DNA from: Sipunculus nudus
Taxonomy: Eukaryota > Annelida > Sipuncula > Golfingiida > Sipunculidae
DNA length: 64,000 nucleotides
Assembly (NCBI GenBank): GCA_026874595.1
Contig: CM049319.1
Location: 1,309,501-1,373,500, forward strand
Direction: 5' to 3'
Translations under genes and position numbers: made by a program
Shown here: one piece after another, positions 23,386 through 35,726 of the stretch
Numbering within the stretch: the stretch's first letter is position 1
Layout: every line of letters starts with the position of its first letter
Notes under the pieces: model-generated
Told to the model about the DNA's origin: nothing
The model's input: only the letters and a program-made list of their open reading frames with translations
The model's database searches: none

Positions 23386-23653
23386 TTATTGTACTCACAG
23401 TAATGAGTCTAACAATCTTCTTTAAAATCACAATAATGTTAATTAATTCAAAAGGAATTCATTCATTTTGAATTTTGTCTCTGACATTAGCTCACAACTG
23501 CACCTAGTGTTGTCATCACAATAATGAATCCTATTTAATATCACCTTGATCATTTTCTCATAACAATTAAATCATCGTGAATTTTATCAGATATCACATG
23601 TATGAATGCCTTGTATTACTTAGCAGTTCTCGGTTTAACATGGTATTACTCAC

Positions 23654-23734
23654 CTCATCCATCTGTCCCAGGTAGAAGTTGTACTCGTCTCGTCCCAGGT
23701 ACATCATTGTGCCATTACTACTGGTGTCATTACC
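23654..23734 (-). CDS. Thrombospondin-like gene exon: LamG-like domain, third part
   Basis: 81 bp in phase 0, acceptor gtgacag, donor gtgagt. It encodes GNDTSSNGTM then MYLGRDEYNFYLGQMDE, matching the LamG pattern 'yiGrd...f.G.iDE'. Two NxS/T glycosylation sequons. Confidence 0.88.
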
Positions 23735-24164
23735 CTGTCACCAACAAATAAGTAAAATAGTACTCAAAGGAAAAACTCAGATTTTGACAAATTATCAACT
23801 GTTATTTTAATCTTGGTTTCAGGTAAATCTTGTGTCAATACTCCATTCAAAGTTACTCTTACCCTCTATATTAGTATGAAATAATTCCTAACATGCATAC
23901 ATAACGGAGTGATCAGGGCCATCATGAGAAATATATTATCATGTACCAGGTTCCAGAATAACAATAAATGTGTATCAGTTTTAATATTGTTCATTACACC
24001 ACAACCAAACAAACACTGATTGAAACTTAACCTCCTTGAAGAAAGATCATAACTTACCTGTGGCAGTTACAAGCAATGCAGACATTAGTATGTGATCTTA
24101 TAACACAACTACAAACTTAAAGCATTTATTCACGGCTGCTACTGTTGATACTGTGTGGACCTAC
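23735..24164 (-). other. Intron
   Basis: 430 bp, gtaggt to gtgacag. Nothing else seen. Confidence 0.75.
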
Positions 24165-24244
24165 CCAGTAAACTGGTGGTACGTTGCTAATGTCAGCATC
24201 CTTCCCTCCTCCAGTCCCATTTACAAACAACGTCAGTTTATAAT
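24165..24244 (-). CDS. Thrombospondin-like gene exon: LamG-like domain, second part
   Basis: Acceptor ctgtag; I chose donor gtaggt at 24,164 because it ends in phase 0 and joins the next exon as PPVYWGNDTSSN. A later gtgaat would lead into a stop. It encodes DYKLTLFVNGTGGGKDADIS, the strand typical of LamG domains (lyvNG). Confidence 0.82.
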
Positions 24245-25106
24245 CTACAGATACATGAATTTTTCTGCTTTTTTCATTTATTATATATGGAAAGCAACAA
24301 AAACAATGAAAACTATGAAAAATATTGAAACATGATAAATAACCTATAGCAATCAAATTGACTTAGCTATTAAATAAATAAGATCAACAAAATTAAAATG
24401 GGAATCAGAAATATCCTAATATAGACACTGATGAAGCCATCCATTCACTTCTTTAGTAAATTAACATGGAAATCATGCATCAAACCAAGGGGACAATGAC
24501 CAATATTTCATCAGCGTGTCCTTCTTTTCTAAAAACAAATGTGCAGTTTTCACTTATAATCTTAATACTATTTCAATTTCAGGCAAATTATCATTCTTGC
24601 ATAATATTTGAAAATTGGTTGAAAGGTGAATTAGCATTGAGATTTTAAGGAGGTCTTGGCCCTGATAAGCACTGTCTAGTCTACTGATCATGTGCTTTAC
24701 AGTATCTTAGGCCAAAATAAAAAAAAGTATGGTTCTGGGACACTTTTTTCAGAAATCAATGTGAGTGGGCAGTTTTTTATTTTTCTAAAATTGGTAAGTT
24801 TCTTTTGAAAATCAAAATAGAAATTTTTGATGCGGGGGTTTAAAATTGATGCAGGCAGTACCTGAGAACCATACCTTTTATTTTTTTTGCCTTAGGAACA
24901 ATGTTTGATATCAAAACTTAACACCATTTCATGTTAGTGTTATCTTTAAAGTACTCATTTACCATGTACAAACAAATATTTTTTGTGATGGCTCTGTATA
25001 AGGAAGAAATCATGAAAATAATATTATAATGATTCCTGAGAAATCTGACATTTTGAATACAAGCTAACCATTATGGAGAAATTTGCATAATAACAAGTTC
25101 TGATAC
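24245..25106 (-). other. Intron
   Basis: 862 bp, gtatca to ctgtag. AT-rich; no array or coding signal. Confidence 0.75.
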
Positions 25107-25390
25107 CTTCTGCATCATATCTCATGGCCACATGATTCCATATGTCAGCTTTGAGAGTAGTTGCCCCGGTAGCCACCACTGTACCATACTGTCCACTTAG
25201 CCTGCTGTTTTGTATGTACATGCACAGTGTGCCATTTGAGTTACAGATCAGGGGAAGCCGGGCTCCAGTGGAGTTGGTCGGGAACTTGATCCATGCCTCC
25301 ATGGTGAAACTTGTGTTGATTCTCAACGTGTAGATGTCACTCACTTCTACAGCGTCGTCCACCCCGTCAAAGGACAGAGCCTCGTTCTCT
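25107..25390 (-). CDS. Thrombospondin-like gene exon: start of LamG/concanavalin-like domain
   Basis: Acceptor gtgacag, donor gtatca, phase 2 in and 1 out. It opens RENEALSFDGVDDAVEV and continues INTSFTMEAWIKFPTN, then LKADIWNHVAMRYDAE. These are textbook strands of a LamG type 3 (pentraxin/concanavalin-like) domain. It follows directly after the thrombospondin C-terminal domain, where classic thrombospondins end. Confidence 0.93.
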
Positions 25391-25892
25391 CTGTCACATA
25401 AGGTAGGACGTCATTAGATATCAGGATATGTTCTTACCCACATATACTATATCAACCATCATGTGTTTTTTTTTTACTTGTTTAAGGGTGTGCTTCAGAA
25501 TGGTTACAATAGGTTTAATGCATCCACAAGGGCAGGAGTTAAATTTGAATTGCAGTAATTCATTGAAAGTCTGCCTCAACATAGAGAAGAGCATATTTCT
25601 GTTACTGCCATAAAATCAGCACATTTTATACAACAGCATGTTGTTTTCATTCACTTGTTATTGTGTTTCAATGCTGAGATAAATCATAAAGTTTTCTTGC
25701 AGAAAACACATGACAGGTTTTTACTTGATTTCTTTTGTACACGTTTCACTAGGTACTAATTTTTTCATAAAGTTTTATCAATATAAAGGTTGGATGAGCC
25801 AACCTACTTCTCAGCAGTACAGTGAAATAACAGCCATGAAGGCTGATGACTATTTTTCAATATAAAATGATACATTGGATGTGCCCCTCTAC
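25391..25892 (-). other. Intron
   Basis: 502 bp, gtagag to gacag. Nothing else seen. Confidence 0.75.
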
Positions 25893-26036
25893 CTCTCTGC
25901 ACACTGATACCAGATGTTTGAGAAGATGGCTCCAGACTGATGATGAGCAAACACGCCGACGCGACCTCCCATTATAGTGGTATCATAAATACTGCCAGAG
26001 TCAGCAATCACTGTGTCCTTCAGTTTTATCATCACT
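25893..26036 (-). CDS. Thrombospondin-like gene exon: end of TSP C-terminal domain
   Basis: Acceptor tttcag, donor gtagag, phase 2 both ends. It encodes VMIKLKDTVIADSGSIYDTT, then MGGRVGVFAHHQSGAIFSN and IWYQCAER. This aligns with the closing part of TSP_C (adSGpiyD, GGRlGvFvfsQ, YeCrD). The final cysteine is kept. Confidence 0.95.
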
Positions 26037-26289
26037 CTGAAAGTTACATGGGAAATATCTTCTCAAACAGAGTCATACTGAGACATATGGAATAAAAAAA
26101 AATAAATGTACTACTGCTTCATCTCAAAGTTAAGAGTTAAAATTGGTTGACTTCTATGAACTAAATCCTGTTATCACTATGTGATATTTAAAAATATTGG
26201 TATCCTACTTTCATTTTGAGGCCCTCACTGACAATTATCACTTTACATATGGACATGGGAACAGTATTTGTCCGGTGATGGACTTGTCA

Positions 26290-29200
26290 GCAGCAGATGC
26301 TCAGTACAATATGAGGTGTGATTAGAACAGTCAGCTGATGTACATACCTGATCAGATGCTCAGAACAAAATGAGGAGTGATGAGAACAGTCAGCTGATGT
26401 ACATACCTGATCAGATGCTCAGGACAATATGAGGAGTGATTAGAACAGTCAGCTGATGTGCATACCTGATCAGATGCTCAGGACAATATGAGGAGTGATT
26501 AGAACAGTCAGCTGATGTACATACCTGATCAGATGCTCAGGACAATATGAGGAGTGATTAGAACAGTCAGCTGAAGTACATACCTGATCAGATGCTCAGG
26601 ACAATATGAGGAGTGATAAGAACAGTCAGCTGAAGTACATACCTGAGGAGTGATGAGAACAGTCAGCTGATGTACATACCTGATCAGATGCTCAGGACAA
26701 TATGAGGAGTGAGTAGAACAGTCAGCTGATGTACATACCTGATCAGATGCTCAGGACAATATGAGGAGTGATTAGAACAGTCAGCTGATGTACATACCTG
26801 ACGGATGCTCAGGACAGTATGAGGGGTGATTAGAACAGTCAGCTGAAGTACATACCTGATCAGATGCTCAGGACAATATGAGGAGTGATTAGAACAGTCA
26901 GCTGAAGTACATACCTGAGGAGTGATGAGAACAGTCAGCTGATGTACATACATGATCAGATGCTCAGGACAATATGAGGAGTGATGAGAACAGTCAGCTG
27001 ATGTACATACCTGATCAGATGCTCAGAACAATATGAGGAGTGATGAGAACAGTCAGCTGATGTACATACCTGATCAGATGCTCAGGACAATATGAGGAGT
27101 GATGAGAACAGTCAGCTGATGTACATACCTGATCAGATGCTCAGGACAATATGAGGAGTGATTAGAACAGTCAGCTGATGTACATACCTGATCAGATGCT
27201 CAGGACAATATTAGGAGTGATTAGAACAGTCAGCTGATGTACATACCTGATCAGATGCTCAGGACAATATGAGGAGTGATTAGAACAGTCAGCTGATGTA
27301 CATACCTGAGGAGTGATGAGAACAGTCAGCTGATGTACATACCTGATCAGATGCTCAGGACAATATGAGGAGTGATGAGAACAGTCAGCTGATGTACATA
27401 CCTGATCAGATGCTCGGGACAATATGAGGAGTGATGAGAACAGTCAGCTGATGTTTATACCTGATCAGATGCTCAGGACAATATGAGGAGTGATGAGAAC
27501 AGTCAGCTGATGTACATACCTGATCAGATGCTCAGGACAATATGAGGAGTGATGAGAACAGTCAGCTGATGTACATACCTGAGGAGTGATGAGAACAGTC
27601 AGCTGATGTACATACCTGATCAGATGCTCAGGACAATATGAGGAGTGATGAGAACAGTCAGCTGATGTACATACCTGATCAGATGCTCGGGACAATATGA
27701 GGAGTGATGAGAACAGCCAGCTGATGTTTATACCTGATCAGATGCTCAGGACAATATGAGGAGTGATGAGAACAGTCAGCTGATGTACATACCTGATCAG
27801 ATGCTCAGGACAATATGAGGAGTGATTAGAACAGTCAGCTGATGTACATACCTGATCAGATGCTCAGGACAATATGAGGAGTGATGAGAACAGTCAGCTG
27901 ATGTACATACCTGATCAGATGCTCAGGACAAAATGAGGAGTGATGAGAAGAGTCAGCTGATTTACATACCTGATCAGGCGCTCAGGACAATATGAGGAGT
28001 GATGAGAACAGTCAGCTGATGTACATACCTGATGAGACGCTCAGGACAATATGAGGAGTGATGAGAACAGTCAGCTGATGTACATACCTGATCAGGCGCT
28101 CAGGACAATATGAGGAGTGATGAGAACAGTCAGCTGATGTACATACCTGATGAGACGCTCAGGACAATATGAGGAGTGATGAGAACAGTCAGCTGATGTA
28201 CATACCTGATGATATGCTCAGGACAATATGAGGAGTGATTAGAACAGTCAGCTGATGTACATACCTGATCAGATGCTCAATACAATGTGAGGAGTGATTA
28301 GAACAGTCAGCTGATGTACATACCTGATCAGATGCTCAGGACAATATGAGGAGTGATGAGAACAGTCAGCTGATCTACATACCTGATCAGACGCTCAGGA
28401 CAATATGAGGAGTGAAGAGAACAGTCAGCTGATGTACATACCTGATGAGACGCTCAGGACAATATGAGGAGTGATGAGAACAGTCAGCTGATGTACATAC
28501 CTGATGAGATGCTCAGGACAATATGAGGAGTGATTAGAACAGTCAGCTGATGTACATACCTGATGAGATGCTCAGGACAATGTGAGGAGTGATGTGAACA
28601 GTCAGCTGATGTACATACCTGATCAGACGCTCAGGACAATATGAGGAGTGATGAGAACAGTCAGCTGATGTACATCCTGATCAGACGCTCAGGACAATAT
28701 GAGGAGTGATGAGAACAGTCAGCTGATGTACATCCTGATCAGATGCTCAGGACAATATGAGGTGTGATGAGAACAGTCAGCTGATGTACATACCTGATCA
28801 GATGCTCAGGACAATATGAGGAGTGATGAGAACAGTCAGCTGATGTACATACCTGATCAGATGCTCAGAACAATATAAGGAGTGATGAGAACAGTCAGCT
28901 GATGTACATACCTGATCAGATGCTCAGGACAATATGAGGAGTGATGAGAACAGTCAGCTGATGTACATACCAGATCAGATGCTCAGGACAATATGAGGAG
29001 TGATGAGAACAGTCAGCTGATGTACATACCAGATCAGATGCTCAGGACAATATGAGGAGTGATGAGAACAGTCAGCTGATGTACATACCAGATCAGATGC
29101 TCAGGACAATATAAGGAGTGATGAGAACAGTCAGCTGATGTACATACCTGATCAGATGCTCAGGACAATATGAGGAGTGATTAGAACAGTCAGCTGATGT

Positions 29201-30799
29201 ACATACCTGATCAGATGCTCAGGACAATATACGGAGTGATGAGAACAGTCAGCTGATGTACATACCTGATCAGATGCTCAGGACAATATGAGGAGTGATG
29301 AGAACAGTCAGCTGATGTACATACCTGATCAGATGCTCAGGACAATATGAGGAGTGATCAGAACAGTCAGCTGATGTACATACCTGATCAGATGCTCAGA
29401 ACAATATGAGGAGTGATTAGAACAGTCAGCTGATGTACATACCTGATCAGATGCTCAGGACAATATGAGGAGTGATCAGAACAGTCAGCTGATGTACATA
29501 CCTGATCAGATGCTCAGTACAATGTGAGGAGTGATTAGAACAGTCAGCTGATGTACATACCTGATCAGATGCTCAGGACAATATGAGGAGTGATGAGAAC
29601 AGTCAGCTGAAGTACATACCTGATCAGATGCTCAGGACAATATGAGGAGTGATCAGAACAGTCAGCTGATGTACATACCTGATCAGATGCTCAGGACAAT
29701 ATGAGGAGTGATCAGAACAGTCAGCTGATGTACATACCTGATCAGATGCTCAGGACAATGTGAGGAGTGATTAGAACAGTCAGCTGATGTACATACCTGA
29801 TCAGATGCTCAGAACAATATGAGGAGTGATGAGAACAGTCAGCTGATGTACATACCTGATCAGATGCTCAGGACAATATGAGGAGTGATGAGAACAGTCA
29901 GCTGATGTACATACCTGATCAGATGCTCAGGACAATATGAGGAGTGATTAGAACAGTCAGCTGATGTACATACCTGATCAGATGCTCAGGACAATATGAG
30001 GAGTGATGAGAACAGTCAACTGATGTACATACCTGATCAGATGCTCAGGACAATATGAGGAGTGATGAGAACAGTCAGCTGATGTACATACCTGATCAGA
30101 TGCTCAGGACAATATGAGGAGTGATGAGAACAGTCAGCTGATGTACATACCTCGTCAGATGCTCAGGACAATATAAGGAGTGATGAGAACAGTCAGCTGA
30201 TGTACATACCTGATCAGATGCTCAGGACAATATGAGGAGTGATGAGAACAGTCAGCTGATGTACATACCTGGTCAGATGCTCAGGACAATATAAGGAGTG
30301 ATGAGAACAGTCAGCTGATGTACATACCTGATCAGATGCTCAGGACAATATAAGGAGTGATGAGAACAGTCAGCTGTTGTACATACCTGATCAGATGCTC
30401 AGGACAATATGAGGAGTGAGGAGAACAGTCAGCTGATGTACATACCTGGTCAGATGCTCAGGACAATATAAGGAGTGACGAGAACAGTCAGCTGATGTAC
30501 ATACCTGATCAGATGCTCAGGACAATATGAGGAGTGATGAGAACAGTCAGCTGATGTACATACCTGATCAGATGCTCAGGACAATATGAGGAGTGATGAG
30601 AACAGTCAGCTGATGTACATACCTGATCAGATGCTCAGGACAATATGAGGAGTGATGAGAACAGTCAGCTGTTGTACATACCTGATCAGATGCTCAGAAC
30701 AATATGAGGAGTGATGAGAATAGTCAGCTGAGGTACATACCTGATCAGATGCTCAGAACAATATGAGGAGTGATGAGAATAGTCAGCTGAGGTACATAC
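26290..30799. repeat. Array D: 59-bp minisatellite starting at a splice donor
   Basis: About 76 units adjoining the exon 30800-30972. On the - strand each unit begins gtatgtacatcagctgac and ends gcatctgatcag, followed by the next gtatgt, so every unit ends with a copy of the last 8-12 exon bases and reproduces the donor. Most of the unit is intron-derived. A shortened unit that skips gatcagatgctcaggacaa recurs at 26,640, 26,920, 27,305 and 27,580. The far end stops about 250 bp before the next acceptor. Confidence 0.97.
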
Positions 30800-30972
30800 C
30801 TGATCATGCCGATGGACGGACGGTGGAAGACATACCACTTGTACGACGTACGACACTCCCAGCTGGCAAGAGCTGGGTCATGCCACAGGATCTTAACCTC
30901 ATTGGCTGTGTCAACAGTGTGCCACAACGCATCAGAGAGGGCAGCAGAGGGGCCAGATGCAGAGTCTACTAC
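30800..30972 (-). CDS. Thrombospondin-like gene exon: TSP C-terminal domain, middle
   Basis: Acceptor cttgtag, donor gtatgt, phase 0 in and 2 out. It encodes VVDSASGPSAALSDALWHT, then VKILWHDPALASWECRTSYK and WYVFHRPSIGMIR. This matches TSP_C (LWHTG, vrtLWHDP, yRW.l.HRP..G.IRV). The cysteine in WECRT is not in the classic pattern. Confidence 0.95.
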
Positions 30973-31569
30973 CTACAAGTACAAAAGGCTATATAGTAAA
31001 ATAGGTCTGTCAAATTATTCATCTGTCAAATTACAAAAGGGTATTTATTTACTTTACATATGGGCACAAGGCTCAGTAATACCAGTAATAACAAACAGGG
31101 AGGACACAACTTAAAAACAACATTTGTTTAAAATGAAGAGAAAAAAAAATTTTAATACTTATATAAATGTACATGTAGTAATTTAATCTCCCACCTTACT
31201 AAAACCCTGGTAAATTATGACCAAGACACTATGATGACCACTTGTTCATGTCCTGGTAAAACATATGACAGCTTACTATTAATATATCTGGCACAAATCT
31301 TCTCATTGTATGGAAAGTTGTTGATATTAATGGGGACTTAATGTATGTATTATAATTGATAAATAACCTTTATCTTTTATTCAAGTTGCAAACATTCACA
31401 AAACAAACTTTCATGACAGTTTTATTCCACTAAGCAGTGTTCCAAGTATATGTATATGTATGTATGTATGTATATATATTTATATATATATATGTATATA
31501 ATATATATAAATCTCATCAGTATGCCATCTCCCATAACCATGGAAACATTTAACTGTGGTAACACTGAC
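30973..31569 (-). other. Intron
   Basis: 597 bp, gtcagt to cttgtag, containing a TA/TG-rich microsatellite at about 31,447-31,510. Confidence 0.75.
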
Positions 31570-31763
31570 CTTGAGCTGAAGGCCTTTGATGCCGGCTTTG
31601 TACGGGGAGCCAGTTCCGATGTTCATGTGCTGGTGGCGCCATATGAGGGCATAAAATTTACGGTTGTTTTGGTAACCAAATATGACCCCGATGTAACCAG
31701 CACAGACGTCTTGGTTCACAAACATGGTCCCTGTGTAATCCATGGGGCCCAGGTTGTCCATAC
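31570..31763 (-). CDS. Thrombospondin-like gene exon: TSP C-terminal domain, second part
   Basis: Acceptor cacag, donor gtcagt, phase 1 in and 0 out. It encodes GMDNLGPMDYTGTMFVN, then CAGYIGVIFGYQNNRKFYAL and IWRHQH, ending KAGIKGLQLK. It closely follows TSP_C (vDFsGTfFiN, dYaGfvFGYQ.sSrFYvvmWKq, aGysGlsvK). An extra cysteine replaces the aspartate-rich turn. Confidence 0.95.
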
Positions 31764-32266
31764 CTGTGTAGTTAGTTAACATATTTTGCTGAGTTCAAAA
31801 GACAGAGACAGTGACACAGATATTAATATGGAAAAACTTTATCAGCACCTACATACACTGATAAAGCTACTGACATTTAATAAAAAATGAAGAAGTGAAG
31901 CCACAATTATTAGGTTATGTTAACAATGTTAAAGGCAAATTAATGAAGTTTAATAAAATCATTGCCTAACAACTACCTCGGTTTAGTAACAACCGCAAAA
32001 GGATGACCATTTTTTTTTTTTTTTTTTTTTGCATAAGCATACAGCAACAAGTGGTCAGTTATTCTGAGTGCATTGTAGCATTTGTATTCTGTGCATATAA
32101 GAGATATGGGTTGGGAATTAAAACACTGAATATTGTTATAAGAATTCATCAAAGGAAAAAGTTATGTGTCATCACTAAAATAACAACATTTATTGAAAAC
32201 ACATGTATCACAAAATCACCTATATGTTCACTCTAGTTCAGTTTGTTGTAAAGGAAAGTTACTCAC
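31764..32266 (-). other. Intron
   Basis: 503 bp, gtgagt to cacag, with a 21-base T run (32,010-32,030). Confidence 0.75.
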
Positions 32267-32494
32267 CTACAAGCATTGCTGTGACATTTGTGACCTCAAT
32301 TTGCCGTAGTTCTCGGCCCTGGTGTAGAACCTGCCAAGCTGGAGCCTTCATGCCGCCAGCTGGGTTGACGGTAATCTGTATGTTATCTTTCAGACTCGGT
32401 GTCTGCTTGAGTTTGTTACGAGGACAGTTGTCTAACTGATCGATGACTCCGTCTCCGTCATAGTCATTATCACAGGCGTCACCAACATGATTAC
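32267..32494 (-). CDS. Thrombospondin-like gene exon: last type 3 repeat and start of TSP C-terminal domain
   Basis: Acceptor tttcag, donor gtgagt, phase 1 both ends. It begins NHVGDACDNDYDGDGVIDQ and LDNCPRN (type 3 repeat). It continues MKAPAWQVLHQGRELRQIEV, which matches TSP_C (dPnWvv.hqGkElvqtvn). The classic cysteine of the NCDPGLAVG segment is replaced by NVTAMLVG, which creates a glycosylation sequon. Confidence 0.94.
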
Positions 32495-32837
32495 CTGAAA
32501 ATCACAAGTGACATAATTATACACACCTATGTCAAAATCTAACAGGTACATTTAATTTTAAGAATTTGTTCCAAAGACCCATCAGACAAGTTCTTAAATT
32601 TAAATTAAACAATTTCCTGCATCATCAACATAATTATCTGAAACAGACAGGTTACAATCTAAATTATATTCAAGTTTGTCTTTTTCTTAACAGATGAATA
32701 TAATTCTAAGACTTGGTTCGAAATGCCCATCAGACCAGTTGCTCAATTGACTAACAATATCCTGATAATCAACATGATTACGGGGAATATATGAGGTAAC
32801 CATAATATACACAGATATGTAGTATGACAGGATAATT

Positions 32838-33447
32838 GTATTTGCTTCACTTAATTTAAACTTGAGTAACTGAGTATAATCAACACTCATGAGCTCCCGC
32901 AACCCTTGAGGCTACCATTTACAGTGAAATCATTTGAGAGTGAAATAAATACTGGCTATGTATTTGCTTCACTTAATTTAAACTTGAGTAACTGAGTATA
33001 ATCAACACTCATGAGCTCCCGCAACCCTTGAGGCTACCATTTACAGTGAAATCATTTGAGAGTGAAATAAATACTGGCTATGTATTTGCTTCACTTAATT
33101 TAAACTTGAGTAACTGAGTATAATCAACACTCATGAGCTCCCGCAACCCTTGAGGCTACCATTTACAGTGAAATCATTTGAGAGTGAAATAAATACTGGC
33201 TATGTATTTGCTTCACTTAATTTAAACTTGAGTAACTGAGTATAATCAACACTCATGAGCTCCCGCAACCCTTGAGGCTACCATTTACAGTGAAATCATT
33301 TGAGAGTGAAATAAATACTGGCTATGTATTTGCTTCACTTAATTTAAACTTGAGTAACTGAGTATAATCAACACTCATGAGCTCCCGCAACCCTTGAGGC
33401 TACCATTTACAGTGAAATCATTTGAGAGTGAAATAAATACTGGCTAT
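32838..33447. repeat. Array E: 122-bp tandem repeat, five near-identical copies
   Basis: Copies start at 32,838, 32,960, 33,082, 33,204 and 33,326. I see no differences between copies, which suggests recent expansion. Not at a splice site: the nearest exon edge is about 340 bp away. Confidence 0.97.
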
Positions 33448-34121
33448 CATGATTGCAGTTACATACAGAGGTAAGCAATTAGACAGTCTGAAACAGCTTC
33501 AGCACATATACATCCAGCAGCTAGAAATCTTCTGTTGGGTTTAGTTTAAATACAAGTATATATTTGATATTTATATTATCATGAAAATAAATGGTTAATA
33601 ATTGTAAATTGATTCTGAGATATGTTTTAACTTTTATTTGTGGCCCAGCTGTTAGCAGCAAATGTGTCTAAATAGCAATTTCACAACAGTAAACCAGTGG
33701 TTTAACAACCCTAGGAAGCTGGCCCATCTATATACGGTTAACAGGACGTCTCCGATTGGAGGTCGAGAAGAAGCAAGATTACTGCCCCAATGTAGCTGTT
33801 CATTCATTTCTGAAGATTGATGACTGAGGTACAATTAGCCTAAACAATGTCACCCTGTCACCTTCTACATAACCTTATAAGGAAAGATGATCACGGAGGT
33901 TTACACAACTTTACACCTTTGGTATGGTACCCTCCAGGTACCTGACCCCCCCCCCCCCCCCCTCCACCCCTGTTTGTAAAATCCTCAATTTGCCCCTGGG
34001 TAATACAACTATTTTCAAGATAGGTTTCTGCCAGGCCAGTAGTAGTCTACTGTTGATACTAGTCAGTCAAGCTACTCAGCTGGGCTTCACGACCAATTAG
34101 TCACTTGTTAATTTCTTTTTC

Positions 34122-34608
34122 ATACATACCATTGACGTCACTTTGTGTAGGGTTCTGTATACATACTGTTGACGTCACTGTGTAGGGTTCTGTATACATA
34201 CCATTGGCGTCACTCTGTGTAGGGTTCTGTATACATACTGTTGAAGTCAGTCTGTGTAGGGTTCTGTATTCATACCACTGGATTCAGTCTGTGTAGGGTT
34301 CTGTATTCATACCACTGGTGTCAGTCTGTGTAGGGTTCTGTATACATACTGTTGATGTCAGTCTGTGTAGGGTTCTGTATACATACTGTTGATGTCAGTC
34401 TGTGTAGGGTTCTGTATACATACTGTTGATGTCAGTCTGTGTAGTGTTCTGTATTCATACCACTGGTGTCAGTCTGTGTAGGGTTCTGTATTCATACCAC
34501 TGGTGTCAGTCTGTGTAGGGTTCTGTATACATACTGTTGACGTCAGTCTGTGTAAGGTTCTGTATTCATACCACTGGTGTCAGTCTGTGTAGGGTTATGT
34601 ATACATAC
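34122..34608. repeat. Array F: 37-bp minisatellite starting at a splice donor
   Basis: About 13 units adjoining exon 34609-34704. On the - strand each is about 31 bases of exon tail (atacagaaccctacacagac, tgacgccaatg or variants) plus gtatgt. The intron contribution is therefore just the 5' splice site. Variants gatgtc/ggtgtc/gacgtc and attcatac/atacatac alternate along the array. Confidence 0.95.
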
Positions 34609-34704
34609 CATTGGCGTCAGTCTGTGTAGGGTTCTGTATCAGCAGACAGTTGTCATTCTCATTCAGTACACCGTCATTATCCATGTCAGGGTCACAACCG
34701 TCAC
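34609..34704 (-). CDS. Thrombospondin-like gene exon: type 3 repeat
   Basis: Acceptor tttcag, donor gtatgt, phase 1 both ends. It encodes [20 protein letters not shown] followed by [13 protein letters not shown], a calcium-binding type 3 repeat (DxDxDGxxDxxDNC). Its last 31 bases seed array F. Confidence 0.94.
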
Positions 34705-35146
34705 CTGAAAAGTAGAAAGTCAACTAAAAAATGATGTACTGAATTGTTTTGTGGATTGATATTCATTATACAAGTGTCCATTGCACAGCCGTGAACATTC
34801 TGTAATGACTTGGATATTTCAGACACTATCAAAACATTTACTATGGCTGAAGAATTTACATGATGATCCCTTCATGATTTGAGGAGGTCAAGAGTTATTT
34901 ACAATATAAGAACCCCCAACTGAAATAATGATATCCAGTAGTAAACATAATACAGGTAAGGGTCCCACTTTATTTGGTGAGTCTAGAACCATTATTATAG
35001 GTTCAATAGAATCCTTGATAATTATTTCACAAGAGACCAGATTTACTCTTACAACTTTTTCTATTTCATGACTAGAAAATCCTATGTAGCTGTACTGTCA
35101 TGATCAATATCAGTTTAAAAGATTCCTAGGTTTTAATTATCTCTAC
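34705..35146 (-). other. Intron
   Basis: 442 bp, gtagag to tttcag. Nothing else seen. Confidence 0.75.
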
Positions 35147-35232
35147 CTGTTCCATCCCCATCAGTGTCCAGCTGATCTGCATTAGGGGTTGTCGGGCAAT
35201 TATCCAAAGAGTCAATGATTCCATCACCATCA
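35147..35232 (-). CDS. Thrombospondin-like gene exon: type 3 repeat
   Basis: Acceptor ttatag, donor gtagag, phase 2 in and 1 out. It encodes DGDGIIDSLDNCPTTPNADQ and LDTDGDGTG, a canonical type 3 repeat. Confidence 0.93.
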
Positions 35233-35602
35233 CTATAAACAAAAAGGTCAGGGTGGGTCAAGAGGTACTGTATTGTTTGTATTAATTCAAACTTTATATT
35301 AGTTCAACCAAGTGCTGTCATTTATCAAGATCTATACTCATATATGAAATATTTATTAAATTTTTATTAATAAATACATAATGGTTACTATAAGATTTTT
35401 ATGTCACAATATCGAGTCCATATGTTTTTTGCATTTAAGTTCCATTCAACATACCCAGCTGATTTTTCTCTACTATATAATCCAGCCTACAATTTGACAG
35501 GTTATAAATCTGTCAAAAAGCAAAATAACATGAACAAAAGAATTACAAATAAAATACTCAATCTCTGTCAGCAATATTCACCATGCTGGCCTTAATACTC
35601 AC
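35233..35602 (-). other. Intron
   Basis: 370 bp, gtgagt to ttatag. Nothing else seen. Confidence 0.75.
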
Positions 35603-35726
35603 ATATCAAGTCCATCACATGCATCACCATTGCCGTCCATGTCGGTGTCAGTTTGTGTTGGGTTGGAGACGGCAGGACAGTTGTCACACAGGTCACCAAC
35701 CCCATCACCATCACCATCAGCTTGGG
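35603..35726 (-). CDS. Thrombospondin-like gene exon: type 3 repeats
   Basis: Acceptor taccag, donor gtgagt, phase 1 in and 2 out. It encodes [20 protein letters not shown], then [20 protein letters not shown]. Confidence 0.93.

Larger units (their letters stand above)
32495..34608 (-). other. Intron with arrays E and F
   Basis: 2.1 kb intron holding array F at its donor end, a 122-bp five-copy array (E) in the middle and a 17-base C run at 33,946-33,962. The segment 33,450-34,120 has no coding signal and ends in a diverged copy of the dispersed-repeat end seen at 2,120 and 13,900. Confidence 0.75.

Noticed and set aside
24126-24164. Longer version of the LamG exon using donor gtgaat at 24,139
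   Set aside because: It ends in the wrong phase for the next exon and would hit a stop; gtaggt at 24,164 keeps the frame.
26684-27695. 76- to 89-codon frames (SADCSNHSSYCPEHLIRY type)
   Set aside because: Translations of the 59-bp array. They open only because three units make a multiple of three.
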